A DNA stretch of 64,000 nucleotides from Acidobacteriota bacterium (GCA_021846985.1 JAJZVX010000003.1:186001-250000), one strand, 5' to 3'; positions 9,772 to 19,084 are shown, numbered from the stretch's first letter. The notes: a model not told the origin generated them from the sequence alone. Numbers and translations: made by a program.

Positions 9772-10680
9772 ATGAGCCTCACCAATTCTCCCGGCGGCGC
9801 CTCCCCGGCTGCCGCCATCGCCACAACCAAAGTGACCATGCCCGCGCTCCTGGAAATGAAGCGGCAGGGCAAGCCCATCAGTGCGCTCACAGCCTACGAC
9901 TACGCCACGGCGCGGCTGGTGGATGAGGCCGGGATCGAGATGATCCTGGTGGGCGACTCGCTGGCGCAGGTGGTGCTGGGGCACGATAACACGCTGGCCG
10001 TGACCGTGGACGAGATGCTGCACCACACGCGCGCTGTGCGCCGCGCCGTGCGCCGTGCGCTGCTGGTGGCCGATATGCCCTTCGGCAGCTATCACGGCGA
10101 GGTGCGCGATGGGCTGGCCAACGCGGTGCGTTTTGTGAAAGAGGCGGGCGCGGAGGCGGTGAAGATCGAGGGGCCGCGCGTGGAGCTGGTGCGGGCGCTG
10201 ACCGAGGCGGAGATTCCTGTCGTGGGGCACCTTGGTTTGACGCCGCAGAGCGTGCACCGCATGGGCGGCTATCGCGTACAGGGCAAGACCGCCGAAGCGG
10301 TGACGGCGCTCAAGGCCAGCGCGCGCGCGCTGGCCGAGGCGGGTGCGGGCGCGGTGGTGCTGGAAGGCGTGCCGCGCGAGGTGGCCGCGGCGATTACAGC
10401 GGATCTGCCCGTGCCCACCATCGGCATTGGCGCGGGGCCTGATTGCGACGGGCAGATCCTGGTGCTGCATGACCTGGTGGGCATGACCTTTGCCCCGGCA
10501 GCGAAGTTTGTGCGGCGGTACGCGGACGCGGGCGCGCTGATTCGCGGCGCCGTGGAGCGGTATCGCGAAGACGTGGAGCGGGGAGCGTTTCCGAGCGACG
10601 AGGAGAGCTACCACCTGCCGCAGGCAGCGCAGAGGGCGCTAAAGACAGGACACAAGCAGGAGGCGCTGCGGAAGGCCTGA
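9772..10680 (+). CDS. panB: 3-methyl-2-oxobutanoate hydroxymethyltransferase
   Basis: First committed step of pantothenate (CoA precursor) synthesis: ketoisovalerate plus methylene-tetrahydrofolate gives ketopantoate. The 302-residue product has the metal-site motif GDSLAQVVLGHDNT near residue 60, DMPFGSYHG near residue 100, KIEGPRVELVRAL, and VVGHLGLTPQSVHRMGGYRVQGKT, all characteristic of PanB. The open frame continues far upstream into the phosphorylase gene, but the ATG at 9772 has GGAG five bases before it and gives the usual N-terminal length. The TGA overlaps the ATG of panC by one base, so the two are translationally coupled. Confidence 0.96.
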   Translation: MSLTNSPGGASPAAAIATTKVTMPALLEMKRQGKPISALTAYDYATARLVDEAGIEMILVGDSLAQVVLGHDNTLAVTVDEMLHHTRAVRRAVRRALLVADMPFGSYHGEVRDGLANAVRFVKEAGAEAVKIEGPRVELVRALTEAEIPVVGHLGLTPQSVHRMGGYRVQGKTAEAVTALKASARALAEAGAGAVVLEGVPREVAAAITADLPVPTIGIGAGPDCDGQILVLHDLVGMTFAPAAKFVRRYADAGALIRGAVERYREDVERGAFPSDEESYHLPQAAQRALKTGHKQEALRKA

Positions 10681-11522
10681 TGAAGATTCTGCGCACGGTC
10701 GAGGAGCTGCGGCAGTGGTCGCGCACGGCCCGTGCTGCGGGCAGGAGCGTGGGCCTGGTTCCCACCATGGGCGCGCTGCACGCGGGGCATGCCTCGCTGA
10801 TGCGCGCCGCGGCGGCGCAGTGCGCTGCGGTGGCAGTCAGTGTCTTTGTGAATCCCACGCAGTTCGGGCCCAACGAGGATTTTGCGCAGTATCCGCGGAG
10901 CTTCGATGCCGATTGCGCTCTGGCTGAGCGCACGGGCGCGGAGGCGGTGTTTGCGCCGCCGGTCGAGGAGATCTATCCGGCGGGCGCATCGACCTATGTC
11001 GACGTGGAGGGCCTGAGCGGCAGGCTGGACGGGGCGAGCCGCCCGGGGCACTTTCGCGGCGTGGCAACAGTCGTGACCAAGCTGATGATTGCCGCCGAGG
11101 CGGACCGCGCCTACTTCGGGCAGAAGGATGCGGCGCAGGTGGCCGTGCTGCGGCGGATGGTCAAGGATCTGCGTCTCGCGACAGAGGTTGTGGTGTGCCC
11201 CATTGTGCGCGAGGCGGACGGGCTGGCGCTGAGCTCGCGGAATGTCTATTTGAGCCCCGCCGAACGGACGCAAGCGCTGGTGCTGAATCGGGCCGTGCGC
11301 ACGGTGGAGAAGCTGTTTGCAGCGGGAGAGCGCGAGGCGCGGGTGTTGATCGAGGCCGCGCGCGCGGTCTTTGCCGCGGAGCCGGCGGCGCGCGTGGACT
11401 ACATCGAGCTGGTGGACTGGACGACGCTGGAGCCGGTGGAGCGCGCCGCGGCGGGAAGCCTGTTTGCGGTGGCGGCGTGGGTGGGAACGACGCGGCTGAT
11501 CGACAATGCGGTGCTTCTGTAG
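10680..11522 (+). CDS. panC: pantothenate synthetase (pantoate--beta-alanine ligase)
   Basis: Joins pantoate and beta-alanine with ATP to make pantothenate. The 280-residue protein has GLVPTMGALHAGHASLM near residue 24 (HAGH being the HIGH-like ATP motif), FVNPTQFGPNEDF near residue 58, the pantoate-site segment RPGHFRGVATVVTKL, FGQKDAAQ, and the KMSKS-equivalent LSSRNVYLSPAER near residue 182. It starts on the last base of the panB stop codon. The organism thus carries at least these two dedicated steps side by side; panD is not in the window. Confidence 0.96.
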   Translation: MKILRTVEELRQWSRTARAAGRSVGLVPTMGALHAGHASLMRAAAAQCAAVAVSVFVNPTQFGPNEDFAQYPRSFDADCALAERTGAEAVFAPPVEEIYPAGASTYVDVEGLSGRLDGASRPGHFRGVATVVTKLMIAAEADRAYFGQKDAAQVAVLRRMVKDLRLATEVVVCPIVREADGLALSSRNVYLSPAERTQALVLNRAVRTVEKLFAAGEREARVLIEAARAVFAAEPAARVDYIELVDWTTLEPVERAAAGSLFAVAAWVGTTRLIDNAVLL

Positions 11523-11626
11523 AAGCTGGTGCGGCGCTACACGCTTCCGGCTTCGAAATCTGTGTCTCGCCAAAGGAATCAACAGAACGATTGCGGAATC
11601 TTCTCTTCCGGAGCAAGCTGATAGCC

Positions 11627-12502
11627 ATGCCGGAACTACCGGACATTGCGGCTTACATCACCGCACTGGAGGAGCGGGTGCGGCTGGGGAGCGCGTTTGT
11701 GCTGCGCACTGTGGAGCCGCCGCTGCGCGAGGCGGAGGGGAAGACGGTGCGCCAGATCAGGCGCGTGGGCAAGCGGATTGCGCTGGGCCTGGAAAGTGAT
11801 GTTTGGCTGGTGCTGCACCTGATGATTGCCGGGCGGCTGCACTGGCGGGCGGCGGGGGCGAGGCTCGCCAGGCCGAACGCGCTGCTTGCCTTCGACTTTG
11901 CGGATGGAAGCCTGGTTCTGACCGAGGCGGGATCGAAGCGGCGGGCCAGCCTGTACGTGGTGCGTGGTGAGGAGGGGCTGCGCGCACTGGACCCAGGGGG
12001 TGTGGAGGTTTTTGGGTCGGATTTGGACGGGTTTCGCGCCGCGCTGAGTGAAGAAAACCATACCCTGAAGCGGGCGCTGACCGATCCGCGGATGATCAGC
12101 GGGGTGGGCAACGCCTACTCGGACGAGATTTTGCACGCGGCCCAGCTCTCGCCGCTGGCGCGGACGCAGAAGCTGACGGAAGCGGAGTGGGAGCGGCTGT
12201 TTGCGGCGGCGCGCATGACGCTGATGGTGTGGGTGGCGCGGCTTTCCGCCGAGGCGGCGGAGCGGTTTCCGGAGAAGGTCACGGCCTTCCGTCCGGAGAT
12301 GGCGGTGCACGGGAAGTTCGGTCAGCCGTGCCCGCGATGCGGCGAGAAGGTGCAGAAGATCCGGTACGCGGATAACGAGACGAACTACTGCGCGCGCTGC
12401 CAGACGGGCGGCAAGCTGCTGGCGGACCGAGGCCTGTCGCGGTTGCTGGGGAAGGATTGGCCACGGACGCTGGAGGAGTTGGAGGGATTGAAGAGAAAGT
12501 GA
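11627..12502 (+). CDS. Fpg/Nei-family DNA glycosylase
   Basis: A base-excision-repair DNA glycosylase/AP lyase of 291 residues. The N-terminus MPELPDI supplies the catalytic Pro2 and Glu3 of the family; the helix-two-turn-helix segment HTLKRALTDPRMISGVGNAYSDE lies near residue 145; and a four-cysteine zinc finger (CPRCGEKVQKI...YCARCQTGGK) is near residues 238-265. The 'PELPDI' opening and the sequence around the DNA-binding loops differ from E. coli MutM, so whether it removes 8-oxoguanine or oxidised pyrimidines (Nei-like) is open. The frame extends 432 bases upstream inside panC in another frame; the ATG at 11627 is fixed by the required Pro2. Confidence 0.9.
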   Translation: MPELPDIAAYITALEERVRLGSAFVLRTVEPPLREAEGKTVRQIRRVGKRIALGLESDVWLVLHLMIAGRLHWRAAGARLARPNALLAFDFADGSLVLTEAGSKRRASLYVVRGEEGLRALDPGGVEVFGSDLDGFRAALSEENHTLKRALTDPRMISGVGNAYSDEILHAAQLSPLARTQKLTEAEWERLFAAARMTLMVWVARLSAEAAERFPEKVTAFRPEMAVHGKFGQPCPRCGEKVQKIRYADNETNYCARCQTGGKLLADRGLSRLLGKDWPRTLEELEGLKRK

Positions 12503-12571
12503 GCGATTGGCCGGCTCTCAGGCGCCTGGTGCCGGGCATGCGAAGCGTGCGTGAGAACGGACAGGCTCGTG

Positions 12572-12577
12572 TATGCT
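12572..12577 (+). promoter_or_regulatory. -10 box of the S9 peptidase gene (TATGCT)
   Basis: TATGCT ends six bases before the ATG at 12584, so transcription should begin at or next to the start codon (leaderless mRNA). No clear -35 box. Confidence 0.6.
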
Positions 12578-12583
12578 GGCGGA

Positions 12584-14800
12584 ATGAATTGCGCCGCTCC
12601 GTTTTCTCTACTGCAATGGGTGGTCATTCTCGTGCTGGCCGCAGGGTCTGTGTTGCAGGCGCAAGTGCCCGTACCTGCTTCGACTTCGAATCTTACACCG
12701 CACTTCCCGACCAATGAAGATCTGCGTCATCTGAAGGCGGTGAGTGAACCGCAATTGTCGCCGGATGGGCGGCAGGTGCTCTTCACCGTGACCGACGCCA
12801 CAGCCGACGGCGCGAGGAGCCACTTGTGGCTGGCGACAGTGGGGCGGACAGGAGCAAAAGCGGAAGAGACGCGGCAGATCACGCTCTCGCCGGCGGCGGA
12901 TAAGCGCGGCGAGTTTGACGGCCAGTGGTCTCCCGACGGCGCGGCGATCTTCTTCCTGGCCAAACGCGGCGAACACACCCAGCTTTTTCGGCTCGACATG
13001 CGCGGTGGCGAGGCCTCGCCCTACGATCTGAAGATTGCGCCGCCGGTAGACGATTCGAAAGGCATAGACGCCATTCCGCCGCGCAAAACGGAAACGGCAA
13101 CGGAGGCGGAAGACAAGGACGCGCTGCTGCCCGTGGACGTGAGCGGCTATGGATTTTCCGCTGACGGCAAGTGGCTGGCGGTGTGGGCGCGCGACCCGGA
13201 GACGCCGGGCGAGAAAAAGCAGAAGGAGGCCAAAGCCGATGCCTCCTGGGTGCATCACGAAACGCATCGCACGCGGCTCTACCTGGCGGCGCTGAAAGCC
13301 GAGGGATGGCTGGACGGCGCGCTGCGGCCGGTCGCCGTAACGCCGAACGTGCAGGCGGCGGCGTGGTCGCCGACGCAGGACCGGCTGGTGGTTGTAACGG
13401 AGGCGCCGGACGGGGCTTCCGATCTGGGGCCGGCGCGCGCGGCCTGGCTGGTGGATGCGGATGCGCCCGGCAAGCCCGTGAAGCTCGAGGGCGTTCCCGC
13501 CACCGTGGGGCGGGCCATTGCGTGGCGGCCGGATGGAAAGGAGATCGTCTTTGGCGCGCAGACGCCGGAAGACGCGCCGCCGGGATATGACGAGCTCTTC
13601 GCCCTGGCCATTGGGGAGGATGGCCGCGCTCCCGGGCCGGCGCGCCGGCTGGCGCCGGGCCTTGCCGGGCAGCTCAACCCGGCCAGCGCCGCCTATGCCG
13701 AGGACGGCCGCCTGATTGCTTTGGCGGGTGTGGGCACGCGCATCGAGCCCTTGCGCATCGACCTTAAGGGCAAGGCTGCGCCTGCCGCGTTCGAACTCGG
13801 AACAGCGGTCGTATCGGGGTTGAACACAAACCGCGGCCGCAGCGGCTGGGTGTGGCTGGACGAAAGCGGCGGCAAGCCGGTGGAGATGTGCTTTGCGCGC
13901 CGGCTGGGCGAAGGCTGCTCGCGCCTGCCGCTGCCCGAACTGGCGCCGGCGGGCCTGCGCTTTGTGGCGCCCAAGCTGATTCACTGGCCTGCGGCAATGG
14001 GCGCTCCCTTCACCATCGACGGCCTGCTCTATCTTCCCGAGGCCGGGCCCGGCGGCGCGCCGGCGAAGATCCCGCTGATTGTGGATGTGCATGGCGGCCC
14101 CTTCGGCGCCTGGGAAGACCGCAACGACGCCTATGCGGCATTCCTCGTGGGGCAGGGCTGGGCGGTGCTGCGGCCCAATCCGCGCGGAAGCTCGAACTAC
14201 GGAGTCCGCTTTGCCGCCGCCAACAAAAACGACCTGGGCGGCGGAGATGCTGCGGACATCATGGCCGGTGTGGACTACGCGCTGGCGCACTACCCGCTGG
14301 ACCCGGCGCGCCTGGCGCTGATGGGCTACAGCTACGGCGGAGAGATGGCCGCCTTTGTCGAAGTGAAGACCGACCGCTTCAAGGCGATTGTGAGCGGGGC
14401 GCCGGTCATCGACCAGTTCAGCGAGTACGGCACGGAGAACGACTCCTGGTATGACCGGTGGTATTTTGGCAAGCCGTGGGAACACCTCGAGGATGCATGG
14501 CGGCAAAGCCCGCTCTCGGGAGCGGCCAAGGCGCGGACGCCCTTGCTGCTGCTCCAGGGGCAGAGCGACATGACCGATCCGCTGGGGCAGGCCGAAGAGA
14601 TGGATCGCGCCCTGCGCCAGATGGGCGTGCCGGTCGAGCTGGTCACCTATCCACGCGAGGATCACGGACCGCTGGCCATGGGCATCTTTGGCAGGCCGGT
14701 GCAGGAGCCCTGGCACAGCTTCGATGCCCGGCAGAGAATGGTCGCGTTCATCGGGAAGGCATTTGGCGAGGCGGGCAGCGCAAAGACTGCCGAGCGTTAA
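12584..14800 (+). CDS. exported S9-family serine peptidase (prolyl oligopeptidase/DPP type)
   Basis: A 738-residue peptidase with a Sec signal peptide (residues 1-27, WVVILVLAAGSVLQAQ), a beta-propeller built from PD40/WD40-like repeats (LSPDGRQVLF, WSPDGAAIFFL, FSADGKWLAV and others, about residues 40-440), and a C-terminal alpha/beta-hydrolase domain. The catalytic triad is visible as Ser in GYSYGGE near residue 583, Asp in GQSDMTDP near residue 663 and His in REDHGPLA near residue 692. It probably trims peptides in the periplasm. The in-frame GTG at 12551 is upstream of the -10 box and is rejected as start. The neighbouring deacetylase and glycosidase genes suggest a polymer-degrading lifestyle. 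Confidence 0.92.
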   Translation: MNCAAPFSLLQWVVILVLAAGSVLQAQVPVPASTSNLTPHFPTNEDLRHLKAVSEPQLSPDGRQVLFTVTDATADGARSHLWLATVGRTGAKAEETRQITLSPAADKRGEFDGQWSPDGAAIFFLAKRGEHTQLFRLDMRGGEASPYDLKIAPPVDDSKGIDAIPPRKTETATEAEDKDALLPVDVSGYGFSADGKWLAVWARDPETPGEKKQKEAKADASWVHHETHRTRLYLAALKAEGWLDGALRPVAVTPNVQAAAWSPTQDRLVVVTEAPDGASDLGPARAAWLVDADAPGKPVKLEGVPATVGRAIAWRPDGKEIVFGAQTPEDAPPGYDELFALAIGEDGRAPGPARRLAPGLAGQLNPASAAYAEDGRLIALAGVGTRIEPLRIDLKGKAAPAAFELGTAVVSGLNTNRGRSGWVWLDESGGKPVEMCFARRLGEGCSRLPLPELAPAGLRFVAPKLIHWPAAMGAPFTIDGLLYLPEAGPGGAPAKIPLIVDVHGGPFGAWEDRNDAYAAFLVGQGWAVLRPNPRGSSNYGVRFAAANKNDLGGGDAADIMAGVDYALAHYPLDPARLALMGYSYGGEMAAFVEVKTDRFKAIVSGAPVIDQFSEYGTENDSWYDRWYFGKPWEHLEDAWRQSPLSGAAKARTPLLLLQGQSDMTDPLGQAEEMDRALRQMGVPVELVTYPREDHGPLAMGIFGRPVQEPWHSFDARQRMVAFIGKAFGEAGSAKTAER

Positions 14801-14906
14801 CCTGCACCGCCTGTCGAACTCCGGCGGCGCCGCGGATTGCCGGCCGCAACGTGCGGGCGACGGAACGCGCCGCAGCGCAGTCAAACAGAACAAAGGGGGA
14901 AGCGGC

Positions 14907-16493
14907 ATGAAATCGGAGTGGACCAGAAGGGAAGTGACGGGGATGCTGTCGCGGGCGGTGGTGGCCGCTCCGGCGCTGGCCTGGACCGAGAGATTTGCGG
15001 GCGCGGCGCCGCTCCAGCAAAGCATGGGAACCGCCGGCGCATCGCAGGGGCCGGTGTACGTCGTCTTGTGGTTCGACACGGAGGATTACATCCTGCCCGC
15101 CAGCGACGATGCGGCCAAGCGGCTGGCGGAGTTCCTGACCGCGCAGGGGCTGCGCGCCACCTTCAAGGTGGTGGGCGAAAAGGCTCGCGTTCTCGAAGCT
15201 CGTCATCGCAACGACGTCATCGCTGCCCTGAAGAAGCACGAGATCGGCTTCCACTCCAACTACCACAGCCGCCAACCAACCCCCGCCGAGTACGAGTCCG
15301 TGCTCGACTGGGAGCAGGGCGCCGAGGAGTTTGACCGGCGCGAACGGCCCGGCTTCGATGCGGTCAGCCGCGTCTTTGACCGCGCCCCGTCCTGCTACGG
15401 CCAGCCGGGCAACAGTTGGGCGCCGCAGTCGTTTCCCACCCTCAAGAAGTGGGGCGTTCCCGTCTATCTCGACGACGGCCTGCATGTGGGATTGGATGGC
15501 AAGCCCTTCTGGTATGGCGGCCTGCTGAACATCTTCAACATCACCGCCGGACGCGGACTGGAACCGAATGACGACTGGTCGAATCTGGCCGCGGCCAAAG
15601 AGGATTTTGCGCGGCTGCACCAGCAGCTCGGCGCACAGCCGCAAGGCGGCCTGGTCAGCTTCATGTTCCATCCGACGCAGTTTGTCTCGCAGCGCTTCTG
15701 GGATGCGGTCAACTTCTCGAATGGAGCCAATCCGCCCCGGTCGCAGTGGATTGAGCAGCCGCAACTGGGCACGGATGCCAGCCGCGCGGCCTTCCAGTAT
15801 TTCGAGGAGCTGATCCGGTATATCCGGACGTTGCCCAACGTGCGCTTCATCACCGCATCCGAGGCGCATGCGCTTTACCGAGACAAGGCGGCGGCGCGCA
15901 GCTTCTCTCCGGCCGAGCTGACGGAGATCGCCGGCGCGGTTTCCGCGCAGGTGAACTTCCAGCTTCGCGGAGAGTATGCGCTCACGGCCAGCGAGGTCTT
16001 CGCGCTGCTCAATGGGGTCGTGGCCCAGTATGGGAAGACCAGGACCGTGGCGCCGGTCACCTTGAAAGACACGCCCTACGGACCGGCATCGACCAGGTAC
16101 GGCTTCGAATGGGTCGAGATGGGAGAAACGCCCTGGAGCCAGTTTGCGGAGACGGTGCGGGATGTGGAGCAGTTTGTCGAGCGCAACCGCCAGGTGCCGA
16201 ATGTGGTGTGGATGGGCAGCGGCGCGGTATCGCCGGAGTCCTACCTGGTGGCGTTGGCCTCGGTGGCGCAGAGGCTGCTTGGCAAGCAATCGGCGCCGGA
16301 GTCGGTGAAGCTGTTGCCGGCCGACCTTACCGCCGCGCAGTGGGTGGCCAAGGATTCGCCGTCGATCTGGAATTGGCCCATCTTTCCGCCGGGCTTCCAT
16401 GCGCCGCATCTGATGGAACTGGCGCGCCTGCAGGCGTGGACCTTGAAGCCGGCGATCCTGCACGGTCGCGAACCGCGGCCGACGCAAGGTTGA
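14907..16493 (+). CDS. exported polysaccharide-deacetylase-like (NodB-fold) protein
   Basis: A 528-residue protein with a Tat-like signal (TRREVTGMLSRAVVAAPALA). The N-terminal half fits the NodB/CE4-like fold: VVLWFDTEDY near residue 54 supplies the metal and base aspartates, and HSNYHS near residue 116 the metal-binding H-x3-H pair; FHPTQFVS is a later conserved strand. The C-terminal ~200 residues have no domain I recognise. Members remove acetyl groups from, or bind, exported glycans; the substrate here is unknown. The ATG at 14907 has a GGGGGA ribosome site. Its 3' end is overlapped for 253 bases by the antisense tail of the DUF429 gene. Confidence 0.75.
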   Translation: MKSEWTRREVTGMLSRAVVAAPALAWTERFAGAAPLQQSMGTAGASQGPVYVVLWFDTEDYILPASDDAAKRLAEFLTAQGLRATFKVVGEKARVLEARHRNDVIAALKKHEIGFHSNYHSRQPTPAEYESVLDWEQGAEEFDRRERPGFDAVSRVFDRAPSCYGQPGNSWAPQSFPTLKKWGVPVYLDDGLHVGLDGKPFWYGGLLNIFNITAGRGLEPNDDWSNLAAAKEDFARLHQQLGAQPQGGLVSFMFHPTQFVSQRFWDAVNFSNGANPPRSQWIEQPQLGTDASRAAFQYFEELIRYIRTLPNVRFITASEAHALYRDKAAARSFSPAELTEIAGAVSAQVNFQLRGEYALTASEVFALLNGVVAQYGKTRTVAPVTLKDTPYGPASTRYGFEWVEMGETPWSQFAETVRDVEQFVERNRQVPNVVWMGSGAVSPESYLVALASVAQRLLGKQSAPESVKLLPADLTAAQWVAKDSPSIWNWPIFPPGFHAPHLMELARLQAWTLKPAILHGREPRPTQG

Positions 16494-17248
16494 GGCGTCA
16501 ATGCAGCCAGCGCAGGCCCGGCGGCGGCGCGCGGCGGCAGCGGGAGCACGATGAAACCCTCGCGCCAGTGGCCCTCCTCGCGGCGCGGGGGCTGGCCCAC
16601 GATGCGCGCTCCGGCGGCGTTGCGTTCTTCAAGGGCGAGACCGGCCAGTCCGCCCACGATGGCCTGCAACTGGTCATGGTTGGGCGGGCGGTTGGTTGTG
16701 AAGGGAATCAAAGCGCGAAGCGCCGCATAAGCCACCGCCAGGTCGCTGACTCTTGTCCGGCGTTTCGACGGCAAAGGCTTTAGTCCGAGAGACTTCCAGC
16801 CCGCGTAGGGGTAGCTTTCCACCAGGATGCGTTCCGGCGGCGCTTCGGGCCGCGAGAGCGTATCGAGACGGCGCCAGCCGCGGCGGCAAAGGCCGTCGTA
16901 CACATCGAGACAGAACTCGGCAAAAGGACGGTAGGTCACTGGCTTGACCATCCCGGGCAGGCCCGTCTTGGCGGCGGTGTTCAATTGGCGCTCGCTCACC
17001 CGGGCGTACGCCAGCCCGTTGCGGCGCGACTTCCACGCCTGGGGACCGTCAAGGAGAATGACACGCACTCCGCGCACGCCGCAGAGATGATTGAGCCGGC
17101 CGGCGAGGATGTTGGGATCGACAGGCCCTGCGCCCTCGTTCCAGGGAAGGATTTCGCAGGCAATAGGGCGGTCCGGGGCTCGCTCGAGCAGCACGATACC
17201 CAGATCGGACCAGCGGCGGAAGGCAAGATCGACAGAGAGAACGGCCAT
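16241..17248 (-). CDS. DUF429 family protein (RNase-H-like fold), tail read into neighbour
   Basis: A 335-residue frame. The first ~245 residues resemble the DUF429 'predicted RNase H-like nuclease' family: LSVDLAFRRWSDLGIVLLE (first strand with acidic residue), VILLDGPQAW near residue 62, and late conserved HDQLQAIVGGLAGLAL and GHWREGFIVLP. A natural protein would end soon after GFIVLPLPP, near base 16500, but no stop occurs there and the frame runs 253 bases further, antisense to the deacetylase gene's 3' end. The Arg/Pro/Cys-rich tail is probably meaningless sequence or the result of a lost stop. The start has TAGTGT six bases upstream, suggesting a leaderless mRNA. Confidence 0.6.
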   Translation of the reverse strand: MAVLSVDLAFRRWSDLGIVLLERAPDRPIACEILPWNEGAGPVDPNILAGRLNHLCGVRGVRVILLDGPQAWKSRRNGLAYARVSERQLNTAAKTGLPGMVKPVTYRPFAEFCLDVYDGLCRRGWRRLDTLSRPEAPPERILVESYPYAGWKSLGLKPLPSKRRTRVSDLAVAYAALRALIPFTTNRPPNHDQLQAIVGGLAGLALEERNAAGARIVGQPPRREEGHWREGFIVLPLPPRAAAGPALAALTPQPCVGRGSRPCRIAGFKVHACRRASSIRCGAWKPGGKMGQFQIDGESLATHCAAVRSAGNSFTDSGADCLPSSLCATEANATR

Positions 17249-17254
17249 CTCCTG

Positions 17255-17260
17255 ACACTA
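17255..17260 (-). promoter_or_regulatory. candidate -10 box of the DUF429 gene (TAGTGT)
   Basis: On the minus strand TAGTGT is followed by six bases (CAGGAG) and the ATG. The GGAG directly abutting the ATG is too close to act as a normal ribosome site, which favours leaderless initiation. Confidence 0.4.
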
Positions 17261-17397
17261 GGGCCGCGGTCGCGGCCGCGGCAAGGCGAGAGGGGCGTAT
17301 GCCGGACGCGCGATTCGCGATTGAAACCGGCCGCCCGAATCGGAACATGACGCGCGGCGCCGCCTGCCCTCGACGCTGTGGTAGACTCCCTGTCGTT

Positions 17398-19047
17398 ATG
17401 CGAATCGCTTCCTGTGTACTGCCTGCCGCACTTCTGCTCGCCGGCTTGCAACCGGCCTTTGCGCAGCCCTCTGTCCCGCCGCACCTGGAGAAACGTGGCG
17501 CCGCCACGCAGTTGATCGTGGACGGCAAGCCCTTTCTGATTCTTGGCGGTGAGCTGCACAATTCCTCCTCGTCAAGTCTGGAGTACATGAAGCCCATCTG
17601 GCCCAGGCTGGCCGCGATGGGGCTGAACACGGTGGTGACTCCGCTGAGCTGGGAGCTGATCGAGCCGCGAGAGGGCGCGTACGATTTCACGCTTGTGGAT
17701 GGTCTGCTGGCCCAGGCGCGCGCCGCGCATGAACACGTCGTCTTCCTGTGGCTGGCCTCGTGGAAGAACGGCATGTCGAGCTATGCGCCGGTCTGGGTGA
17801 AGCGCGACACGCAACGCTTTCCACGCGTGGTCGAGCATGGCAACGAAGTGGAGATCCTCAGCCCCATGGGCGCCGCCACGCAGGAGGCGGACAGCCGCGC
17901 CTTTGCCGCCCTGATGCAGCACATCGGGCAGGTGGACGGCGCGCAGCACACCGTGCTGATGATGCAGATCGAAAACGAGGTGGGCGTGCTGGGCGACTCG
18001 CGCGACCGCTCCGCGGCAGCAAACCAGGCTTTTGCCGGCGAGGTTCCGGGCGCGCTCACTGCTTATCTCCAGGCGCACCACCACACGCTCGATCCCGAAC
18101 TGCGCGCGCTTTGGGATGAGCACGGCGACCAGACCGCCGGAACATGGGCCGAGGTCTTTGGAGATACGGAGCGCGCCGACGAGATCTTCATGGCCTGGCA
18201 CTACGCGCGCTTCATCCAGGCGGTTACGGCGCGGGGCAAGGCCGCCTACAACATTCCCATGTATGTGAATACCTGGCTGATGGGGGAGGACACGCCGCCG
18301 GGCGAGTATCCCAGCGGTTGCCCGGAGCCGCGCGTCATCGATATTTGGCGCGCCGCCGGCCAGGCCATCGACTTTTACGCTCCCGATCTCTATGCATCCA
18401 ATTTCGAGGAGTGGTGCAAGCGCTACCACCGCGACGGGAATCCGCTCTTTATGCCGGAGGCGAGGGGCGGCGCGCTCGGAGCAGCCAATGTGTTTTATGC
18501 GCTGGGCCAGGAGGCCGGCTTCGGGTTCTCGCCTTTCGGTATCGAAGACGAAGACGTCAAGGGACCGTTATCGGCGAGCTATTCGGTGCTATCTTCCTTG
18601 ATGCCGCTGCTGATCGACCGCCAGAGCGCGGACGCCGTGCATGGCTTTGTGCTGGACCCGTCTCATCCCATGGTGGACTTCGTCATGAATGGCTATCGGC
18701 TTCATGTGACCCTCGACGAGATCTTTGGCCGCCGCAGCGAAAGAGGTTTCGGCCTCATTATGGCGACCGGTCCCGACGAGTTTATTGGTGTGGGCAAAGG
18801 ATTTCGCGTTACCTTCGCGCCGCGGCAAGCAGGCAGCCCGCAAGTGGGCATAGCCGCCGTGGACGAGGGCTGGTTCGAGAACGGCAAGTGGATGCCCGTC
18901 CGCCGCTTGAACGGCGACGAAGACGATCAGGGGAAGGCGTGGGAGTTCGACACGCTCATTCTCGAAGAGAAAGATCAAGGAAATGCCTGGTACTCCGACA
19001 ACCTTCCGGCGCGTGTCGAAAAGGTGACCCTGTACCGGTTTGAATGA
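17398..19047 (+). CDS. exported beta-galactosidase-like glycosidase (GH35/GH42 clan, DUF5597 tail)
   Basis: A 549-residue clan-A glycosidase with a Sec signal peptide (ASCVLPAALLLAGLQPAFAQ). The TIM barrel begins at FLILGGELHNSSSSS; the acid/base Glu is in MMQIENEVG near residue 192 and the nucleophile Glu in FMPEARGG near residue 354. The C-terminal ~170 residues match the DUF5597-type beta domain found in bacterial GanA-like beta-galactosidases. It would cleave terminal beta-galactosides outside the cytoplasm. A TAGACT box ends ten bases before the ATG, and an in-frame start 99 bases upstream would lie before that promoter. Convergent with the GH94-like gene across a hairpin. Confidence 0.85.
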   Translation: MRIASCVLPAALLLAGLQPAFAQPSVPPHLEKRGAATQLIVDGKPFLILGGELHNSSSSSLEYMKPIWPRLAAMGLNTVVTPLSWELIEPREGAYDFTLVDGLLAQARAAHEHVVFLWLASWKNGMSSYAPVWVKRDTQRFPRVVEHGNEVEILSPMGAATQEADSRAFAALMQHIGQVDGAQHTVLMMQIENEVGVLGDSRDRSAAANQAFAGEVPGALTAYLQAHHHTLDPELRALWDEHGDQTAGTWAEVFGDTERADEIFMAWHYARFIQAVTARGKAAYNIPMYVNTWLMGEDTPPGEYPSGCPEPRVIDIWRAAGQAIDFYAPDLYASNFEEWCKRYHRDGNPLFMPEARGGALGAANVFYALGQEAGFGFSPFGIEDEDVKGPLSASYSVLSSLMPLLIDRQSADAVHGFVLDPSHPMVDFVMNGYRLHVTLDEIFGRRSERGFGLIMATGPDEFIGVGKGFRVTFAPRQAGSPQVGIAAVDEGWFENGKWMPVRRLNGDEDDQGKAWEFDTLILEEKDQGNAWYSDNLPARVEKVTLYRFE

Positions 19048-19058
19048 GAGAAAGACGT

Positions 19059-19084
19059 GCCGGCGAGTGTGCATCCTCACCGGC
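19059..19084. terminator. hairpin between convergent glycosidase genes
   Basis: GCCGGCGAG pairs with CTCACCGGC (nine pairs, one mismatch) around an eight-base loop, between the stops at 19047 and 19090. There is no T-run, so it may be a bidirectional barrier rather than a classical intrinsic terminator. Confidence 0.5.

Noticed and set aside
7293-9890. 865-codon open frame antisense to the glucan phosphorylase gene
   Set aside because: It mirrors a well-conserved gene; its translation is low-complexity and Arg/Gln/His-rich, as antisense frames in GC-rich DNA are.
12608-15079. 823-codon antisense frame under the S9 peptidase gene
   Set aside because: Arg/Gly-rich shadow translation with no recognisable domain; the sense gene has a complete catalytic triad.
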